From NCBI GenBank assembly GCA_001898625.1, contig MKUP01000007.1, positions 42,385-106,384 on the forward strand: a stretch of DNA of 64,000 nucleotides, read 5' to 3'. Of the stretch, positions 17,329 to 26,900 are shown one piece after another; position 1 is the stretch's first letter; each line of letters begins with the position of its first letter. The position numbers were made by a program, and so were the translations under genes. Below the pieces are notes generated by a model. That model was given only the letters and a program-made list of their open reading frames with translations. It did no database searches and was not told where the DNA came from. The stretch comes from Burkholderiales bacterium 67-32 (GTDB taxonomy: Bacteria > Pseudomonadota > Gammaproteobacteria > Burkholderiales > Burkholderiaceae_B).

Positions 17329-18111
17329 CTACTGCTTGCGCGCGTAGGCGAACCAGCCCGCGGACTGGCTGCTGTTGGTGGCCATGATCAGCAGCAGCGG
17401 CTGCTTGTCCTTTTCCGTCAACCGCATCGCCACGCCCTGCATGCTGGCGCCCGCATGCTGGCTCAGGCAGTTCGTGGCGTTGCCGAACGAGAAGGTCGTG
17501 GTCGCGTAGTTCTTGCCCGACGAGGCCTTGGCCAGCCTGCCATTAATGCTGCAAGTGTCCGGTCTGCCGCTGACCTGCGAGTTGGCGGAGAAATCGCCAT
17601 TGGACTGGATGGTGAACGTTACGGGCGAGCTGCTGATGCTGTCGCGGCCGGTCCACGTTCCGGCGTAGTTGGCCAGGTCGAAGGCGTCGTTGTACTGGCT
17701 GCTGAAGCTGGACGAGAAGGTCACGTTCTGGCCCAGGTTCCCGTCGAAGCTGGACGCGCTGGTGACCGTGCCGGTCAGGTTGGCGGTCTCGACCGTGGTG
17801 TCGCCGGTGCCGAAGGTCTTGCCCGTGCCGGTGAAGGCCTTGCCGTTCAGGGACCCGGTGCCGCGGGTCATGCGCCGGACCTGGCTGAAGCCCTCGCTCC
17901 AGGACATGGCCCACAATTCGTTGCTGGGCGTGACCAGCATGCTGAGCGACAAGGTGTCGCTGGTGAGGTTGCCGGTCCAGATGCCCTGGGCATCGCTGTT
18001 GCCCCCGCCGCCGCCACCTCCGCCGTTGTCATCGTCGGCCGAGCCGAAATAGCCGTTGCAGGCAGTTAGGGACAGGGCGCAGAGCAGGGCGAGGACGGTG
18101 CGACGATGCAT
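17329..18111 (-). CDS. Predicted lipoprotein of unknown function
   Basis: A 260-residue protein with a clear lipoprotein signal: MHRRTVLALLCALSLTAC, lipobox LTAC, acylated Cys18. A run of eight glycines (about 30-37) forms a flexible linker after the membrane anchor. The remainder (about 40-260) is rich in Ser, Thr, Gly and Asn with alternating beta-like strands (GIWTGNLTSDTLSLSMLV, LANYAGTWTGRDS). This looks like a small beta-barrel or lipocalin-like fold, but I do not recognise the family. It is probably attached to the outer membrane because residue +2 is Asn rather than Asp. It converges on the Sua5 gene, with 1 bp between the ends. Confidence 0.8.
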   Translation of the reverse strand: MHRRTVLALLCALSLTACNGYFGSADDDNGGGGGGGGNSDAQGIWTGNLTSDTLSLSMLVTPSNELWAMSWSEGFSQVRRMTRGTGSLNGKAFTGTGKTFGTGDTTVETANLTGTVTSASSFDGNLGQNVTFSSSFSSQYNDAFDLANYAGTWTGRDSISSSPVTFTIQSNGDFSANSQVSGRPDTCSINGRLAKASSGKNYATTTFSFGNATNCLSQHAGASMQGVAMRLTEKDKQPLLLIMATNSSQSAGWFAYARKQ

Positions 18112-18135
18112 GGAAAGCCTGGCGGGTAAGAGGGT

Positions 18136-18651
18136 TCAGGGGGCCTTGCGCGGCCGCTGCGGCGTCAGGTCGAAGCCGCCGGCATGGAACACCAGCGGCA
18201 TCGCGTCGGTGTGGCGGCAGTGCTCGACTTCGCCGACGAAGATGCAGTGGTCGCCTTCGCGATACCTGCTGCGGTTATAGCATTCGAACCAGGCGGTGCA
18301 ACCGTCGATCAGCGGGGCGCCATGGGTGCCGGGCCGCCAGGTGACGTGCGCGAAGCGCTCGGCCGGATGGCCGCGCGTGGCGAAGCGCCGGGCGACGTCG
18401 ATCTGGTCGGCCGCCAGCACGTTCACCGCGTAGTGGCTGGCCGTCTCGAGCACGGTCAGCGACCCGGACGTGAGCGACAGGCTCCACAGCACCAGCGGCG
18501 GGGACAACGATACCGAATTGAACGAACTGACCGTCAGGCCGACGGGATGTCCGTCGGCGCCCATGGCGGTGACGACCGTCACGCCGGTGGCGAAGCGGCC
18601 CAGGGCGGAGCGGAAGGCGGTGGAATCGAAATCCGGAAGAGCTGCGGGCAT
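18136..18651 (-). CDS. Flavin reductase-like domain protein (HpaC/RutF type)
   Basis: An FMN-binding split-barrel protein of the flavin reductase family, about 171 residues from the ATG at 18651 (MPAALPDFDSTAFRSALG, the normal family start). An in-frame ATG at 18714 lacks a ribosome site. Core motifs are GRFATGVTVVTAMGADGHPV, LTVSSFNSVSLSPPLVLWSL (both flavin-binding) and a GDHCIFVGEVE strand near the end. Such proteins supply reduced flavin to two-component monooxygenases or act alone as NAD(P)H:flavin oxidoreductases. No monooxygenase partner is adjacent. Confidence 0.87.
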   Translation of the reverse strand: MPAALPDFDSTAFRSALGRFATGVTVVTAMGADGHPVGLTVSSFNSVSLSPPLVLWSLSLTSGSLTVLETASHYAVNVLAADQIDVARRFATRGHPAERFAHVTWRPGTHGAPLIDGCTAWFECYNRSRYREGDHCIFVGEVEHCRHTDAMPLVFHAGGFDLTPQRPRKAP

Positions 18652-18715
18652 CCAGGGAGAGCGCTGAGGCACCCGGGCGCAGGGTGCGTGGCTGATGTTG
18701 CTGTAAACCCTCATT

Positions 18716-19801
18716 CTATCCGGGCGGCGCGGAGCGTGCCGCGATTTCCCTTGCCAAGAGCTCGAGCGTCAGCGGCGCGCTGCCCTCGGCCTTGTTGTTG
18801 GCCACGATCCAGGCCGGCTGGCCCGAGGCATGGGCGGCCAGCGCGGCCTCGGCCAGCACCCGCCGCGTCTCGGGATCCTGGACCTGGATCTTGTCGAAGG
18901 GCGAGAAGCGCGCCTTGGCCGCTTCGTAGCGCTGGCCCGCCAGCAGGCTCCAGCGCACCACCAGCGGACCGGGGCCGGTGGCGGCCACGGCCTGCATCTG
19001 GCGCGCCGCCGATGGCATCCGCGCGTGGATGGCGACGCAGTAGCGCACGCCGCGTTCCGCCAGCATCTTCATCATGCGCGGCGTGACCGTCTGCGGATCG
19101 CGGAATTCCACCGCGTAGAAGGGGCGTTCATGGCCCTGCGAGGCGGGCAGCGGCGGCAGCGCCGCCAGGAAGGCCGACAGGCGGGCCACCCAGCCGGAGG
19201 GGTCGCCCAGGATCTCGGGCGGCAGGGGCGAGAACTGGAACACCAGCGGACCCGCCTTCGTGCCCAGGCCTTCCAGGCAGGGCGTCACGAAGTGGTCGGT
19301 GGCCAGCACCGGGTCCAGGAAACTGGGGTTGGGGCCGGACGGCGCGCCGCGGTCGTCGCGCAGCACGGCATCGGTCACCAGGTTGGGCGCCTTGACGACG
19401 AAACGAAAGCCCGTGGGCACCTGGTTCGCGTAATGGGCGTACTGCTCGGTGGTCAAGGGCGCGTAGAAGGTGCGGTCCAGGCTGACGCTGTTGAGCAGGG
19501 GGTGCGAGGAATACGCGGGCAGGCCCTCGCGCGACAGCAGCGATTCGCTGGCCTTGGCGCCGTAGACGATGCCGTTCCAGCCGGCGAAGGCCCACGACGA
19601 GGTGCCCAGGTGCAACTGTCCGGGCATCGCGGCACCCAACTGCCGCAGCGCATCGGGGTGCTCGGCGGCCGGGATCGTCTTGGTCCGGCTCTTGGCCCGG
19701 GCCGGCTGCGGGGCGGGCGCGTCGCCGAAGAACGAGCGCTGCGCGCCGTCCTCGCCGTCCGCCGGCTCGTCCGGATCGGGAGACGGGTCTTGCGGGATCA
19801 T
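18716..19801 (-). CDS. DUF72 family protein (YecE-like)
   Basis: A 361-residue DUF72 protein with a TIM-barrel-like fold and no established function. The first 60 residues are acidic and proline-rich and appear disordered. The DUF72 domain starts at LHLGTSSWAFAGWNGIVYG and includes NSVSLDRTFYAPLT (the usual N-S-x-E/D-x-x-x-x-F/Y motif), FRFVVKAP, FQFSPLPPEI, YAVEFRDPQ and IVANNKAEGSAP near the C-terminus. I chose the ATG at 19801, 7 bp after the pdxH stop; a longer in-frame reading would overlap pdxH heavily. Confidence 0.88.
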   Translation of the reverse strand: MIPQDPSPDPDEPADGEDGAQRSFFGDAPAPQPARAKSRTKTIPAAEHPDALRQLGAAMPGQLHLGTSSWAFAGWNGIVYGAKASESLLSREGLPAYSSHPLLNSVSLDRTFYAPLTTEQYAHYANQVPTGFRFVVKAPNLVTDAVLRDDRGAPSGPNPSFLDPVLATDHFVTPCLEGLGTKAGPLVFQFSPLPPEILGDPSGWVARLSAFLAALPPLPASQGHERPFYAVEFRDPQTVTPRMMKMLAERGVRYCVAIHARMPSAARQMQAVAATGPGPLVVRWSLLAGQRYEAAKARFSPFDKIQVQDPETRRVLAEAALAAHASGQPAWIVANNKAEGSAPLTLELLAREIAARSAPPG

Positions 19802-19808
19802 GCGGCGG

Positions 19809-20444
19809 TCACGGCGCCAGGCGCACGATGCGCCAGCCCCCTTCGGGCAGGGAGCGATAGACCAGGCGGTCGTGCAGGCGGGACGGACGGCCCTGCCAGA
19901 ACTCGATGGCGTCGGGCACCACGCGGTATCCGCCCCAGTGCGCGGGCCGCGGGGGATGCTCGCCCAGCTCGGCCAGCAACTGGGCTTCGCGCGCGCGCAG
20001 CACGTCGCGGTCGGGGATCTCGGTGCTCTGGTCCGAAGCCCAGGCGCCGATGCGCGAGGCCAGCGGCCGGCTGTGGAAATAGGTGTCCGATTCCTGGTCC
20101 GAGGTCGGTTCCACCCGGCCCTCGATGCGGATCTGCCGTTCGTGCTCGGGCCAGAAGAACAACAGGCTGGCATAGGGCAGATGGGCCAGGTCCCGCCCCT
20201 TGCGCGACCGGTAGTTGGTGTAGAACACGAAGCCGCGTTCGTCGTAGCCCTTGAGCAGCACCGTGCGCGCGGCCGGGCGGCCGCGTTCGTCCACGGTGGC
20301 CAGCGTCATGGCGTTGGCGTCGGGCAATTTGTCGGAGACGGCGCGGCCGAACCAGGCCTCGAACAATTCGAACGGCGAGGCGGGGGCGTCGGCTTCCAGC
20401 AAGGCGCCCTGCTGGTAGTTCTGGCGGATGTCGGCGATGGACAT
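19809..20444 (-). CDS. pdxH: Pyridoxamine 5'-phosphate oxidase PdxH
   Basis: The FMN enzyme that oxidises pyridoxine or pyridoxamine 5'-phosphate to pyridoxal 5'-phosphate, 211 residues, the family's usual length. Motifs include [40 protein letters not shown] (FMN phosphate site), [35 protein letters not shown], and the C-terminal signature [13 protein letters not shown]. It is cytoplasmic. It is transcribed leftward ahead of the DUF72 gene and may be cotranscribed with it. Confidence 0.96.
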   Translation of the reverse strand: MSIADIRQNYQQGALLEADAPASPFELFEAWFGRAVSDKLPDANAMTLATVDERGRPAARTVLLKGYDERGFVFYTNYRSRKGRDLAHLPYASLLFFWPEHERQIRIEGRVEPTSDQESDTYFHSRPLASRIGAWASDQSTEIPDRDVLRAREAQLLAELGEHPPRPAHWGGYRVVPDAIEFWQGRPSRLHDRLVYRSLPEGGWRIVRLAP

Positions 20445-20474
20445 GATCGGCGGAAAGAGGGACTCCAGCCCTCA

Positions 20475-21119
20475 CTATACCGGGTTGCCGCCGCCTTCCC
20501 CGGGCGGGGCGGCCAGGCGCCGCGCGAGGCGTTCGAGCGCGCGGTCGCGTATCCCGTGGGTGCGCAGCGCCCGCGCGGTGTCCAGCACGTAGTCCACGCA
20601 GGCGCCGTAGCGGCCATGGCCCTGGCGGATCGCCGCCAGCAGTTCCGTTTCCTGCAACCCCCCGGCATAGCCCGTGCCGCGCCGGTCGATCACGAAGGCC
20701 AACGCGTCGACGGGGCCCTGGGCCGTCTCGCAGCGTAGCCAGCGGGGCAGGTAGGAGCCCATCATCATCTCGCGTTCCCACAGGGTGGCGAAGACGGGCC
20801 GGACGTCGGCGGCGGCGATGCGCAGCGCGAAGCCCCGGCAACTGCCGCCCCGGTTCAGGCCGAACACCAGTCCCGGTGCGGACAGCGTCCCCCGGTTGAT
20901 GCGCGACCACAGGCACAGCGATCGGTGGTAGCCGCGCACGACCGCCTGGCGCCGTTCCTGCAAGGGAAAGCCGGCATTCCAGATAAGCGAGCCGTAGGCG
21001 TACAGCCAGACGTCGTCGCGCGGGCGCCAGGCGCCCAAGGCCGCGTCGATGGAGGCCTGGCGCTGGGCCGCGGTAAGCAGCAGCGGGTGGTATTCGGGAG
21101 GGAAGGCATCGGGGGACAC
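20475..21119 (-). CDS. ChaC-type glutathione-specific gamma-glutamylcyclotransferase
   Basis: A 214-residue ChaC-family enzyme that releases 5-oxoproline and Cys-Gly from glutathione. The substrate loop WLYAYGSLIWNAGF (about 38-51) is the family signature. The expected catalytic Glu lies in LWEREMMMGSYLPRWL. GYAGGLQETELLAAIRQGHG follows. The start is a GTG at 21119, placed just past the stop of the upstream MFS gene with GAGGAG inside that gene's end, so the two are probably translationally coupled. It is cytoplasmic. Confidence 0.9.
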   Translation of the reverse strand: MSPDAFPPEYHPLLLTAAQRQASIDAALGAWRPRDDVWLYAYGSLIWNAGFPLQERRQAVVRGYHRSLCLWSRINRGTLSAPGLVFGLNRGGSCRGFALRIAAADVRPVFATLWEREMMMGSYLPRWLRCETAQGPVDALAFVIDRRGTGYAGGLQETELLAAIRQGHGRYGACVDYVLDTARALRTHGIRDRALERLARRLAAPPGEGGGNPV

Positions 21120-21120
21120 G

Positions 21121-22350
21121 TCAGCCGGCCTCCTCGCGCCGTGTGGCCACGGGCCGCTTGGGCGAGCGGTTGAAGATGCCGCCCGCCAGCAGGCAGGCCG
21201 CCACGGTCCAGAAGGGCAGCCCCAGGCCGGCCAGCGCGCTCAGGCTGCCGAAGGCCAGCGGCAACACGAACTGGCCGCCGTTGATGGTCGCCATGCGCAG
21301 CCCCAGCGCCTCGGCGGCGCGGCCCGGCGGCGCGTGCGTGTGCAGCAGCGCCAGCAGGCTGGGCTGGCCGCTGCCCAGCGCCAGGCCCAGCAGGAAGGCC
21401 AGGATGATCAGGATCGGGACGTCGCGGAAGAACGGATACAGCACGTAGACCGCGCTGGCGGTGAACATGGCGGTGCGCAGCAGGGTCCAGGGCGCCAGGC
21501 GCCGCTGTATCCACGGCAGCAGCATGCGGATGACGAAGGTCGCCACGGCGAAGGCCGACAGGATGACGCCTATGGTCGTGGCCGACAGGCCGATCGAGGC
21601 GCCGAAGATAGGCACCATGAAGGAGTTCAGATCCCAGGCGCCCGACAGCAGGGCCGTGGCGACCAGCACGCGGCGCAGCGTGGGGTTGGCCAGCAGGTCG
21701 CTGACCTGTTCGCGCGAGGCGGGCCGGGTGTTGCCGGCGGCGCGCGGCAGCCGGTGCTGCTGCCGCAGCAGCAGTCCCAGCGCGCCCAGCTGGCACAGCA
21801 GCAGCACGCCGAAGGCCCAGCGCACGCCCAGGTGATCGATGGACAGGCCGGCCACCAGCGGGCCGCCGAAGCCGGAGATCGACAGCGACAGGGACAGCCG
21901 CGAGAAATTCAGGATGCGCCGGTCGGGCGCGGCATGGATGCCCATGACGTTCTGCACCGAGATCTGGCACACCATGCAGCCGATGCCGGTCAGGCAGCTG
22001 GACAGGAACAGTACCTGCGTCTCGGGCACGATGAAGGGCAGCAGGCTGCCCGCGATCAGCAGGCCCACGCCTATGCGCAGCGGGCGCCGCGCGCCGATAT
22101 GATCGACCCAGCGCCCGGTGTGAACCGACAGCAGCATGGGGACCAGCGCGAACAGCGCCATCAGCACGCCCACGGTGAAGCTGGAGGCGCCCTGCGCCAG
22201 CGCGCCCAGCGAGACGGTCACCCGGCCGCCGGTCAGCGCCATGTGGCTCAGGATCGCCAGCGTGCAGAAGACGGCGACACCGCGGTCGTCGAGCGGCGTG
22301 TCGTGCGGCTCGGGGGCGGGGGCGTCCTGGCGCGGCGTGGGGGCAGGCAA
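21121..22350 (-). CDS. Major facilitator superfamily transporter
   Basis: A 12-segment MFS permease of up to 409 residues. The loop motif between TM2 and TM3 reads GRWVDHIGARRPLRIG, the MFS signature G-x-x-x-D-x-x-G-x-R. The N-terminal 25 residues are proline-rich and the C-terminus is basic. The first possible start is a TTG at 22350 without a ribosome site. The next ATG (22242) would cut TM1, so the TTG is more plausible, but the start is uncertain. Substrate is unknown. It is coupled to the following chaC gene. Confidence 0.85.
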   Translation of the reverse strand: MPAPTPRQDAPAPEPHDTPLDDRGVAVFCTLAILSHMALTGGRVTVSLGALAQGASSFTVGVLMALFALVPMLLSVHTGRWVDHIGARRPLRIGVGLLIAGSLLPFIVPETQVLFLSSCLTGIGCMVCQISVQNVMGIHAAPDRRILNFSRLSLSLSISGFGGPLVAGLSIDHLGVRWAFGVLLLCQLGALGLLLRQQHRLPRAAGNTRPASREQVSDLLANPTLRRVLVATALLSGAWDLNSFMVPIFGASIGLSATTIGVILSAFAVATFVIRMLLPWIQRRLAPWTLLRTAMFTASAVYVLYPFFRDVPILIILAFLLGLALGSGQPSLLALLHTHAPPGRAAEALGLRMATINGGQFVLPLAFGSLSALAGLGLPFWTVAACLLAGGIFNRSPKRPVATRREEAG

Positions 22351-22537
22351 GGTGGGGAGGGAACGGAAAAAAATGTCGCCGTGGTCTCGCGGCGGTTTCT
22401 TGTGGCGGTGTCCATTCTACCCCCGGGGCCCGGGAAGAGGGCGGCCCGGCGGGCTGCTAACATCGGAGCCGTCTTCGTTCCGGCCGCCGGCAGGCTGTTT
22501 CCATGTCTTCTCGTCTTCCCCACCCGGAGTTCCCGTC

Positions 22538-23347
22538 ATGAGCTGCGACATCGATACCGAGCGCCGCTTCGGCGGGCTGGATCGCCTATACGGGGCGGGT
22601 GCCCTGGATGCGCTGCGCGCCGCGCGCGCCACCGTCGTGGGGCTGGGCGGAGTGGGCTCGTGGGCGGCCGAGGCGCTGGCCCGCAGCGGCATCGGCACCC
22701 TGACGCTGATCGACCTGGACCACATCGCCGAATCCAACATCAACCGCCAGGTCCACGCCCTGGGCCGCACGCTGGGGCAGTCCAAGGTCGAGGCCATGGC
22801 CGATCGCATCCGCGACATCTCCCCACGGTGTGTGCTGAACCTGGTCGACGATTTCCTCGAGCCCGACAACGCCGCGCGGCTGCTGGCGGACGAGGGCAGC
22901 GTGGTGCTGGACTGCACCGACCAGGTGTCGGCCAAGATCGCGATGATCCTGCATGCCAGGCGCAGCGGCGCGCCGTTGGTGGTGTGCGGCGGGGCGGGCG
23001 GCAAGACGGATCCCTTGGCGCTGCGCGCGGGCGATCTGTCGGAAGCCGTCAACGATGCGCTGTTGGCCAAGATCCGCAACCAGCTCCGGCGCCAGCATGG
23101 CTATCCCAAGGCATCGACCGCTGCGGGCAAGCCGGCGCGCCGGGTGCCGAAGATGAAGGTCCGCGCGCTGTGGGTGGACCAGCCCGCCCGGCTGCCGGCG
23201 GCCTGGACCCAGGACGGGGACGTGCCGGCCGGGGCGCCGCAGGGCCTGTCCTGCGCGGGCTACGGGTCGGCGGTCACGGTGACCGCCGCCATGGGCCTGG
23301 CGGCGGCGCATGAAGTGCTGAGGGTGGTGTTTCCGGCGGAACGCTAG
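22538..23347 (+). CDS. tcdA: tRNA threonylcarbamoyladenosine dehydratase TcdA
   Basis: An E1-like/ThiF-fold enzyme of 269 residues that uses ATP to cyclise t6A37 in tRNA to ct6A. The ATG at 22538 follows GGAG and gives MSCDIDTERRFGGLDRLYG, the family start; an earlier in-frame opening is not conserved. Visible features are the nucleotide-binding VVGLGGVGSWAAEALARSG, DLDHIAESNINRQVHAL, and SCAGYGSAVTVTAAMGLAAA near the C-terminus. The stop codon shares the palindrome CTAG (23344-23347) with the stop of the convergent aminotransferase gene. Confidence 0.94.
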   Translation: MSCDIDTERRFGGLDRLYGAGALDALRAARATVVGLGGVGSWAAEALARSGIGTLTLIDLDHIAESNINRQVHALGRTLGQSKVEAMADRIRDISPRCVLNLVDDFLEPDNAARLLADEGSVVLDCTDQVSAKIAMILHARRSGAPLVVCGGAGGKTDPLALRAGDLSEAVNDALLAKIRNQLRRQHGYPKASTAAGKPARRVPKMKVRALWVDQPARLPAAWTQDGDVPAGAPQGLSCAGYGSAVTVTAAMGLAAAHEVLRVVFPAER

Positions 23348-23970
23348 TCCAGGACCACGTCGAACCAGCCGCGCAGGGCGTTGGACAGCCGCAGTCCCTG
23401 CGCCCGGCCAAGGTCGGCGCGTGTCACGACGGCTTCCTCGACCTGTTCGTCGTCCAGCAGCGCGGCGCGCTGCACGCCTGGCAACAGGCCGCAGGACACC
23501 GGCGGCGTGACCCAGCGGTTGTCCAGCAGCAGATGGACGTTGGTGCGGCTGCCTTCGCACAGCTCGTCGCGTTCGTTCAGGTACAGCAGGTCGAAGTGGC
23601 CGGGGTGATTGGCCAGCCAGGCCGCCGCGCCCTCGTACCAGGGCCGCCATGTGGTCTTGTGGCGCAGGAGCGCCGTGCCCGAATCCAGGCGCTCGGTGGC
23701 CAGCGCCACGCGGGGGCGGGACGGCAGCGGCGGCAGCGCCGAGGTCTCGACCTCGACGGCGCCGTTGTCCGCGACCAGCACGCGCATGCGCTGCCCGACG
23801 CCGTCGGGCAGCGTGGCTGCCGCTCGGGCGATGGCCCGCTGCACCGCGTCCACCGACCAGTGGTAGGCCAGCTCCGAGCACGAGGCGCCAAGCCGCTCCA
23901 GATGCCAGGGCAGCAGCGGCATGCGTCCGTCGTGCTCGACCCGGATGGTCTCGATCAACTGCGGCCGCAT
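23344..23970 (-). CDS. Class IV aminotransferase family protein (PabC/4-amino-4-deoxychorismate lyase-like)
   Basis: A 208-residue PLP-dependent fold-type IV protein, short for the family (PabC is about 270). It retains the C-terminal half hallmarks: LLYLNERDELCEGSRTNVHL (E-x-x-x-x-N, the PLP contact) and PPVSCGLLPGVQRAAL. LLRHKTTWR is where the PLP Lys would sit (Lys in RHKT). The N-terminal part ETIRVEHDGRMPLLPWHLER aligns with the family start. It begins 2 bp after the uvrA stop and so is in that operon. The likely reaction is aminodeoxychorismate lyase or a related transaminase; this is inference. Confidence 0.82.
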   Translation of the reverse strand: MRPQLIETIRVEHDGRMPLLPWHLERLGASCSELAYHWSVDAVQRAIARAAATLPDGVGQRMRVLVADNGAVEVETSALPPLPSRPRVALATERLDSGTALLRHKTTWRPWYEGAAAWLANHPGHFDLLYLNERDELCEGSRTNVHLLLDNRWVTPPVSCGLLPGVQRAALLDDEQVEEAVVTRADLGRAQGLRLSNALRGWFDVVLD

Positions 23971-23972
23971 GC

Positions 23973-26900
23973 TCAGGACGCCTTGGCGGCCGCTTCCTGC
24001 GGCGCCATGAACTCGGCCAGCACCCGGCCGGTATGCGAGCGCGCGCGCTGCGCCATGACGTGCTCGGGCGTGCCCTGCACGACCACCAGGCCGCCTTCGT
24101 TGCCGCCTTCGGGCCCCATGTCCATCAGCCAGTCGGCCTCGGCGATGACGTCGAGGTTGTGCTCGATCACCACCACCGTGTTGCCGGCGTCCACCAGGCG
24201 GTGCAGCACGCGTATCAGCTTTTCCACGTCCGCCATGGACAGGCCCACGGTCGGTTCGTCCAGCACGTACAGCGTGTGCGGCGCCTTGTAGGCGCGGCCG
24301 GTGCGCATCGTGCCTTCGTCCAGCCTGGCCTTGGCCAGCTCGGTCACCAGCTTGATGCGCTGCGCCTCCCCGCCCGACAGCGTGGGCGAGGGCTGGCCCA
24401 GCGTCAGGTAGCCCAGTCCCACGCTTTGCAGCAGTTGCAGCGGGTTCAGGATGGACGGATGGGCGGCGAAGTATTCGACGGCGTCGTCGATCTCCATCGC
24501 CAGCACTTCGCCCACGCTCTTGCCGCGCAGGTGCACGGCCAGGGTCTCGCGGTTGAAGCGGGCGCCGTTGCAGGCGTCGCAGGGCACCTTTACGTCCGGC
24601 AGGAAGTTCATCTCGATGGTGCGCATGCCCTGGCCTTCGCAGACCGGGCAGCGGCCCTCGCCGGTGTTGAAGCTGAAGCGCCCGGCGGCCCAGCCGCGCA
24701 TGCGCGCCTCCATCGTGTCGGCGAACTGCTTGCGGATGGTGTCCCAGAATCCGACGTAGGTGGCGGGGCAGGACCGCGGCGTCTTGCCGATGGGGGTCTG
24801 GTCGACCTCCAGCACGCGGTCGATGCCCTTCCAGCCGTCGATGCCGGCGCAGCCGGTCCACCCGCTCTGTTCCGTGGCGTCCTTGCCCACGCGGCGTTGC
24901 AGGTTGTCCAGCAGCACGTCGCGCGCGAGGGTCGACTTGCCCGAGCCCGACACCCCGGTCACGACGGTCAGCCGGCCGACGGGGAAGCTGGCATCGACGT
25001 CGCGCAGATTGTGCAGCCGCGCCTTGCGTACCGTGATGCGCGGCGTGTCGTCGCTGATCGCGCGCCGGGGCTGGAGCGGATGCTGCAGCGGGTGGGCCAG
25101 GTACTTGCCCGTCAGCGACGCGGGGTTGGCGATGATGTCCTGCACCCGCCCTTGGGCGACGACGGTACCGCCCCGGACGCCGGCGCCCGGGCCGATGTCG
25201 ATCACGTGGGCGGCGCGCCGGATGGTGTCCTCGTCGTGCTCGACCACCACCAGCGTGTTGCCCTTGCTTTCCAGCCGCGACAGCGCGTTCAGCAGGATGC
25301 GGTTGTCGCGCGGGTGCAGGCCGATGGTCGGCTCGTCCAGCACGTAGCAGACGCCTTGCAGGTTGGAGCCCAGTTGCGCGGCCAGGCGGATGCGCTGGGC
25401 CTCGCCGCCGGACAGCGTCGGCGCGGCGCGGTCCAGCGCCAGGTAGCCCAGTCCGACTTCTTCCAGGAACTCCAGCCGGCTGCGCAGTTCGGCCAGGATG
25501 TCGCGCGCGATGTCGGCCTCGCGGCCCGCCGTTTCCAGGTTGCGGAAGAAAGAACCGGCATCGCGCACCGCCAGCGACGACAACTGCGCGATGGAGCGGT
25601 CGCGCCAGCGCACCGCCAGCGCGTTGCGGTTCAGGCGCTGGCCGTGGCAGTCGCCGCAGGGCTGCGCCTCGCCTTCGTACCAGGCGTTCCAGGCCGTTTC
25701 CTCGCCGGTCTGCTCGGCGTCGAAGCCTTGCAGCTTGAGGCCCGTGCCGAAGCAGGACGGGCACCAGCCGTGCTTGGAGTTGTACGAGAACATGCGCGGG
25801 TCGGGCTCGGGAAAGCTCAGGCCGCACGAGGGGCAGGCGCGCTTGACCGAGAACACGCGCTGCTCCAGGTCGGGAGCCGGCGCCTCGGCGCCGCTGGCCA
25901 TCGCCACGCGCAGTTTCTGCAGCGGCCAGGCCACGCTCATCACGCCGTGGCCGTGTTCGAGCGCCTCGTGCACGGCCGCCCGCAGGGCTGCTTCGTTCGC
26001 CGGGTCGACGACGAGGTCGGCCACCGGCAGGTCGATGTCATGTTCCTTGAAGCGGTCCAGCCGGGGCCACTTGGTGGTCGGGATGAAGGCGCCGTCCACG
26101 CGCAGGTGGGTGTAGCCCTTGTTCGACGCCCACTTGGCCAGGTCGGTGTAATAACCCTTGCGCGCGCTGACCAGCGGCGCCAGCACGCCGATGTGCTGGC
26201 CCTTGAGCTCGCGCATGATGCGGCTGACGATCAGGTCGAAGGTCTGGGGCTCGACCGGGATGTCGCAGTTGGGGCAGTACTGGGTGCCCAGCTTCATGTA
26301 CAAGAGGCGCATGAAGTGGTGGGTCTCGGTCATCGTCGCCACGGTCGACTTGCGGCCGCCGCGGCTGGTGCGCTGCTCGATCGCCACGGTGGGCGGGATG
26401 CCGAAGATGGCGTCCACGTCCGGCTTGCCCGCGGGCTGGACGATGGACCGCGCGTACGCGTTCAGCGATTCCAGGTAGCGGCGCTGTCCTTCATTGAACA
26501 GGATGTCGAAGGCCAGTGTCGACTTGCCCGAGCCCGATACCCCGGTGATGACCGTGAAGGTGTTGCGCGGGATCTCGACGTCCACGTTCTTCAGGTTGTG
26601 CTCGCGCGCGTTCTTGATCTCGATCGCGCGCGCGGCGTGGCGGCGCCGGGACAGCAGGTTCTGCAGCGGCACGCCTTCGGACGCGTCGTTGCGCGCGACC
26701 ACGTAGGGCTCGAAGCGCTCGGCCACGGTGGTCGCCGGCACGGCGGCCGTGGCCTGGGCATCGGCCAGGCTGCCGATCTCGGCTTCGTATTCCCGCAGCG
26801 CGCGGCCGGTGTGCGAGGCCGGGTGGTCCATGATGGCCTGCGGCGTGCCGGTGGCCAGGACTTCCCCGCCGGCGTCGCCGCCTTCCGGGCCCAGGTCGAT

